Shown: one piece after another, positions 63,209-64,000 of the stretch | How positions within the stretch are numbered: the stretch's first letter is position 1 | How the letters are laid out: every line of letters starts with the position of its first letter | DNA from: Aliiroseovarius sediminis | GTDB lineage: Bacteria; Pseudomonadota; Alphaproteobacteria; Rhodobacterales; Rhodobacteraceae | Direction: 5' to 3' | DNA length: 64,000 nucleotides | NCBI RefSeq assembly: GCF_022678485.1 | Contig: NZ_JALBYP010000035.1 | Span: 62,001 to 126,000, forward strand | Notes under the pieces: model-generated | What the model was told of the DNA's origin: nothing | What the model saw: only the letters and a program-made list of their open reading frames with translations | Database searches by the model: none | Made by a program: the position numbers and the translations under genes

Positions 63209-64000
63209 ATTTCCCCAACACCCCGGCATAAATCTGACGCATTACGTTCTTCTGGACCTTGCCCATCGTATTGCGCGGCAAAGCCTCGACAACAACCACG
63301 CATTTGGGCTGCTTGAACTTTGCCAGACGCCCAGCAAGACCCGAAAGCACACTGGCCTCATCCAACGCAGCGCCAGACTCAGCCACCACGACGGCGACAA
63401 CCGCTTCGCCGAAATCGTCATGCGGCACACCGATGACGGCACTTTCCTCCACACCGGGCAGATCGTCGATCACGGCCTCAACCTCTTTCGGATAGACGTT
63501 GAACCCCCCGGTGATGATCAGATCCTTGCTGCGTCCGACAATGGTCACATAACCCTCAGCGTCAATCATCGCCAGATCGCCCGTGATGAACCAACCGTCG
63601 GGGCGCAACTCCTCTGCCGTCTTGTCCGGCATTCCCCAATAGCCCGCAAACACGTTGTCGCCGCGCACTTCAAGCACACCGATCTGACCTTCAGGCAGCA
63701 CAGCGCCGGTTTCAGGTTCGCAGACTTTGACCTCGACCCCTGGCAGAGCCAGCCCGACGGTCCCGGCGCGCCGCGCTCCGTCGTAGGGGTTCGAGGTGTT
63801 CATGTTGGTTTCGGTCATCCCGTAACGTTCAAGGATCGCGTGGCCCGTGACCTCGCTCCACTGCGCATGTGTCTCGGCCAGAAGTGGGGCCGAGCCAGAC
63901 ACGAACAGCCGCATATTCCGCGACGCCTCCGTCAAGCGGGGATCTTTCAGAAGCCGGGTATAGAAGGTCGGCACCCCCATCAGGGCCGTTGCGCTTGGCA
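63207..64000 (-). CDS. matB: Malonyl-CoA/methylmalonyl-CoA synthetase (MatB-like), partial (N-terminus off the window)
   Basis: The C-terminal part (about 264 residues) of an acyl-adenylating enzyme; the frame stays open to the edge (PSATALMGVPTFYTRLLKDP), so the ATG at 63980 is internal. Motifs: ERYGMTETNMNTSNPYDGAR, GWFITGDLAMIDAEGYVTIV, GRSKDLIITGGFNVYPKEVE and the C-terminal lysine region PRNTMGKVQKNVMR. MatB activates malonate or methylmalonate to the CoA ester with ATP. The N-terminal P-loop-like segment is outside the window. Confidence 0.88.
   Translation of the reverse strand, partial: PSATALMGVPTFYTRLLKDPRLTEASRNMRLFVSGSAPLLAETHAQWSEVTGHAILERYGMTETNMNTSNPYDGARRAGTVGLALPGVEVKVCEPETGAVLPEGQIGVLEVRGDNVFAGYWGMPDKTAEELRPDGWFITGDLAMIDAEGYVTIVGRSKDLIITGGFNVYPKEVEAVIDDLPGVEESAVIGVPHDDFGEAVVAVVVAESGAALDEASVLSGLAGRLAKFKQPKCVVVVEALPRNTMGKVQKNVMRQIYAGVLGK

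Noticed and set aside
1-64000. CRISPR arrays, tRNA or rRNA genes, transposases, integrases, phage genes
   Set aside because: No regularly spaced repeats, cloverleaf-like sequences, or recognisable mobile-element proteins were seen on either strand.

Overview
The window looks like a chromosomal segment of a Rhodobacteraceae member (Roseobacter-type alphaproteobacterium). This is inferred from the G+C-rich coding style, the frequent ATGA/TGATG overlaps, the acetate-uptake neighbourhood (VC_2705-type symporter, DUF4212 subunit, CBS/DUF294 protein, membrane-anchored exonuclease, adk, acs), the TAXI/TRAP transporter, the many ABC uptake operons and the polyamine cluster. I saw no rRNA, tRNA, CRISPR array, transposase, integrase or phage gene. 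Both edge genes are cut by the window.

Layout. 1-3843 (minus): a MoxR ATPase / DUF58 / BatA-DUF4159 operon. 3903-5689 (plus): a DUF1285 protein and a THUMP-type RNA methyltransferase. 5748-8171: a divergently arranged polar amino acid-type ABC importer. 8187-17052 (minus): the acetate module, ending upstream with acs. 17537-18403: a divergent 2-keto-3-deoxygalactonokinase-like protein. 18448-25674: a regulon centred on an RpiR regulator, with a TAXI binding protein, fused TRAP permease and UspA on the minus strand, and a class III aminotransferase with a BKACE beta-keto acid cleavage enzyme on the plus strand. Together these suggest uptake and breakdown of an amino acid that becomes a beta-keto acid.

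26002-32702 is the stand-out accessory locus. It has three tightly spaced genes: a papain-like protease fused to an apparently inactivated alpha/beta-hydrolase-like domain; a 1130-residue fusion of SGNH hydrolase, caspase-like protease, M15 zinc carboxypeptidase and an orphan C-terminal domain; and a polytopic membrane protein. An AT-rich promoter with direct and inverted repeats precedes it and a bidirectional terminator follows. I do not recognise it as a described system.

32770-34941 (minus): an OmpA-family envelope protein with three Cys-rich repeats and a long Pro/Glu/Ala tract. 35308-39401: a glutamine-type ABC operon with a C45 self-processing acyltransferase and a second RpiR regulator. 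39552-48977: a PgtC/PgtB/PgtA-like sensing system (binding protein, histidine kinase, NtrC-type regulator with degenerate AAA+ domain) next to an AfuABC/FbpABC-type transporter and a histidine phosphatase, consistent with import of a phosphorylated organic compound. 49088-50043: msrB-msrA. 50176-52786: modABC. 52783-63137: polyamine uptake and gamma-glutamylation (potFGHI-like, puuA-like, two puuB-like oxidases, an aminotransferase and a GntR regulator). 63207-64000: a truncated malonyl-CoA synthetase gene.

A cross-cutting feature is that four transport operons carry a strong GC-rich stem-loop directly downstream of the binding-protein gene and before the membrane or ATPase genes, suggesting a common way to make more binding protein than transporter.
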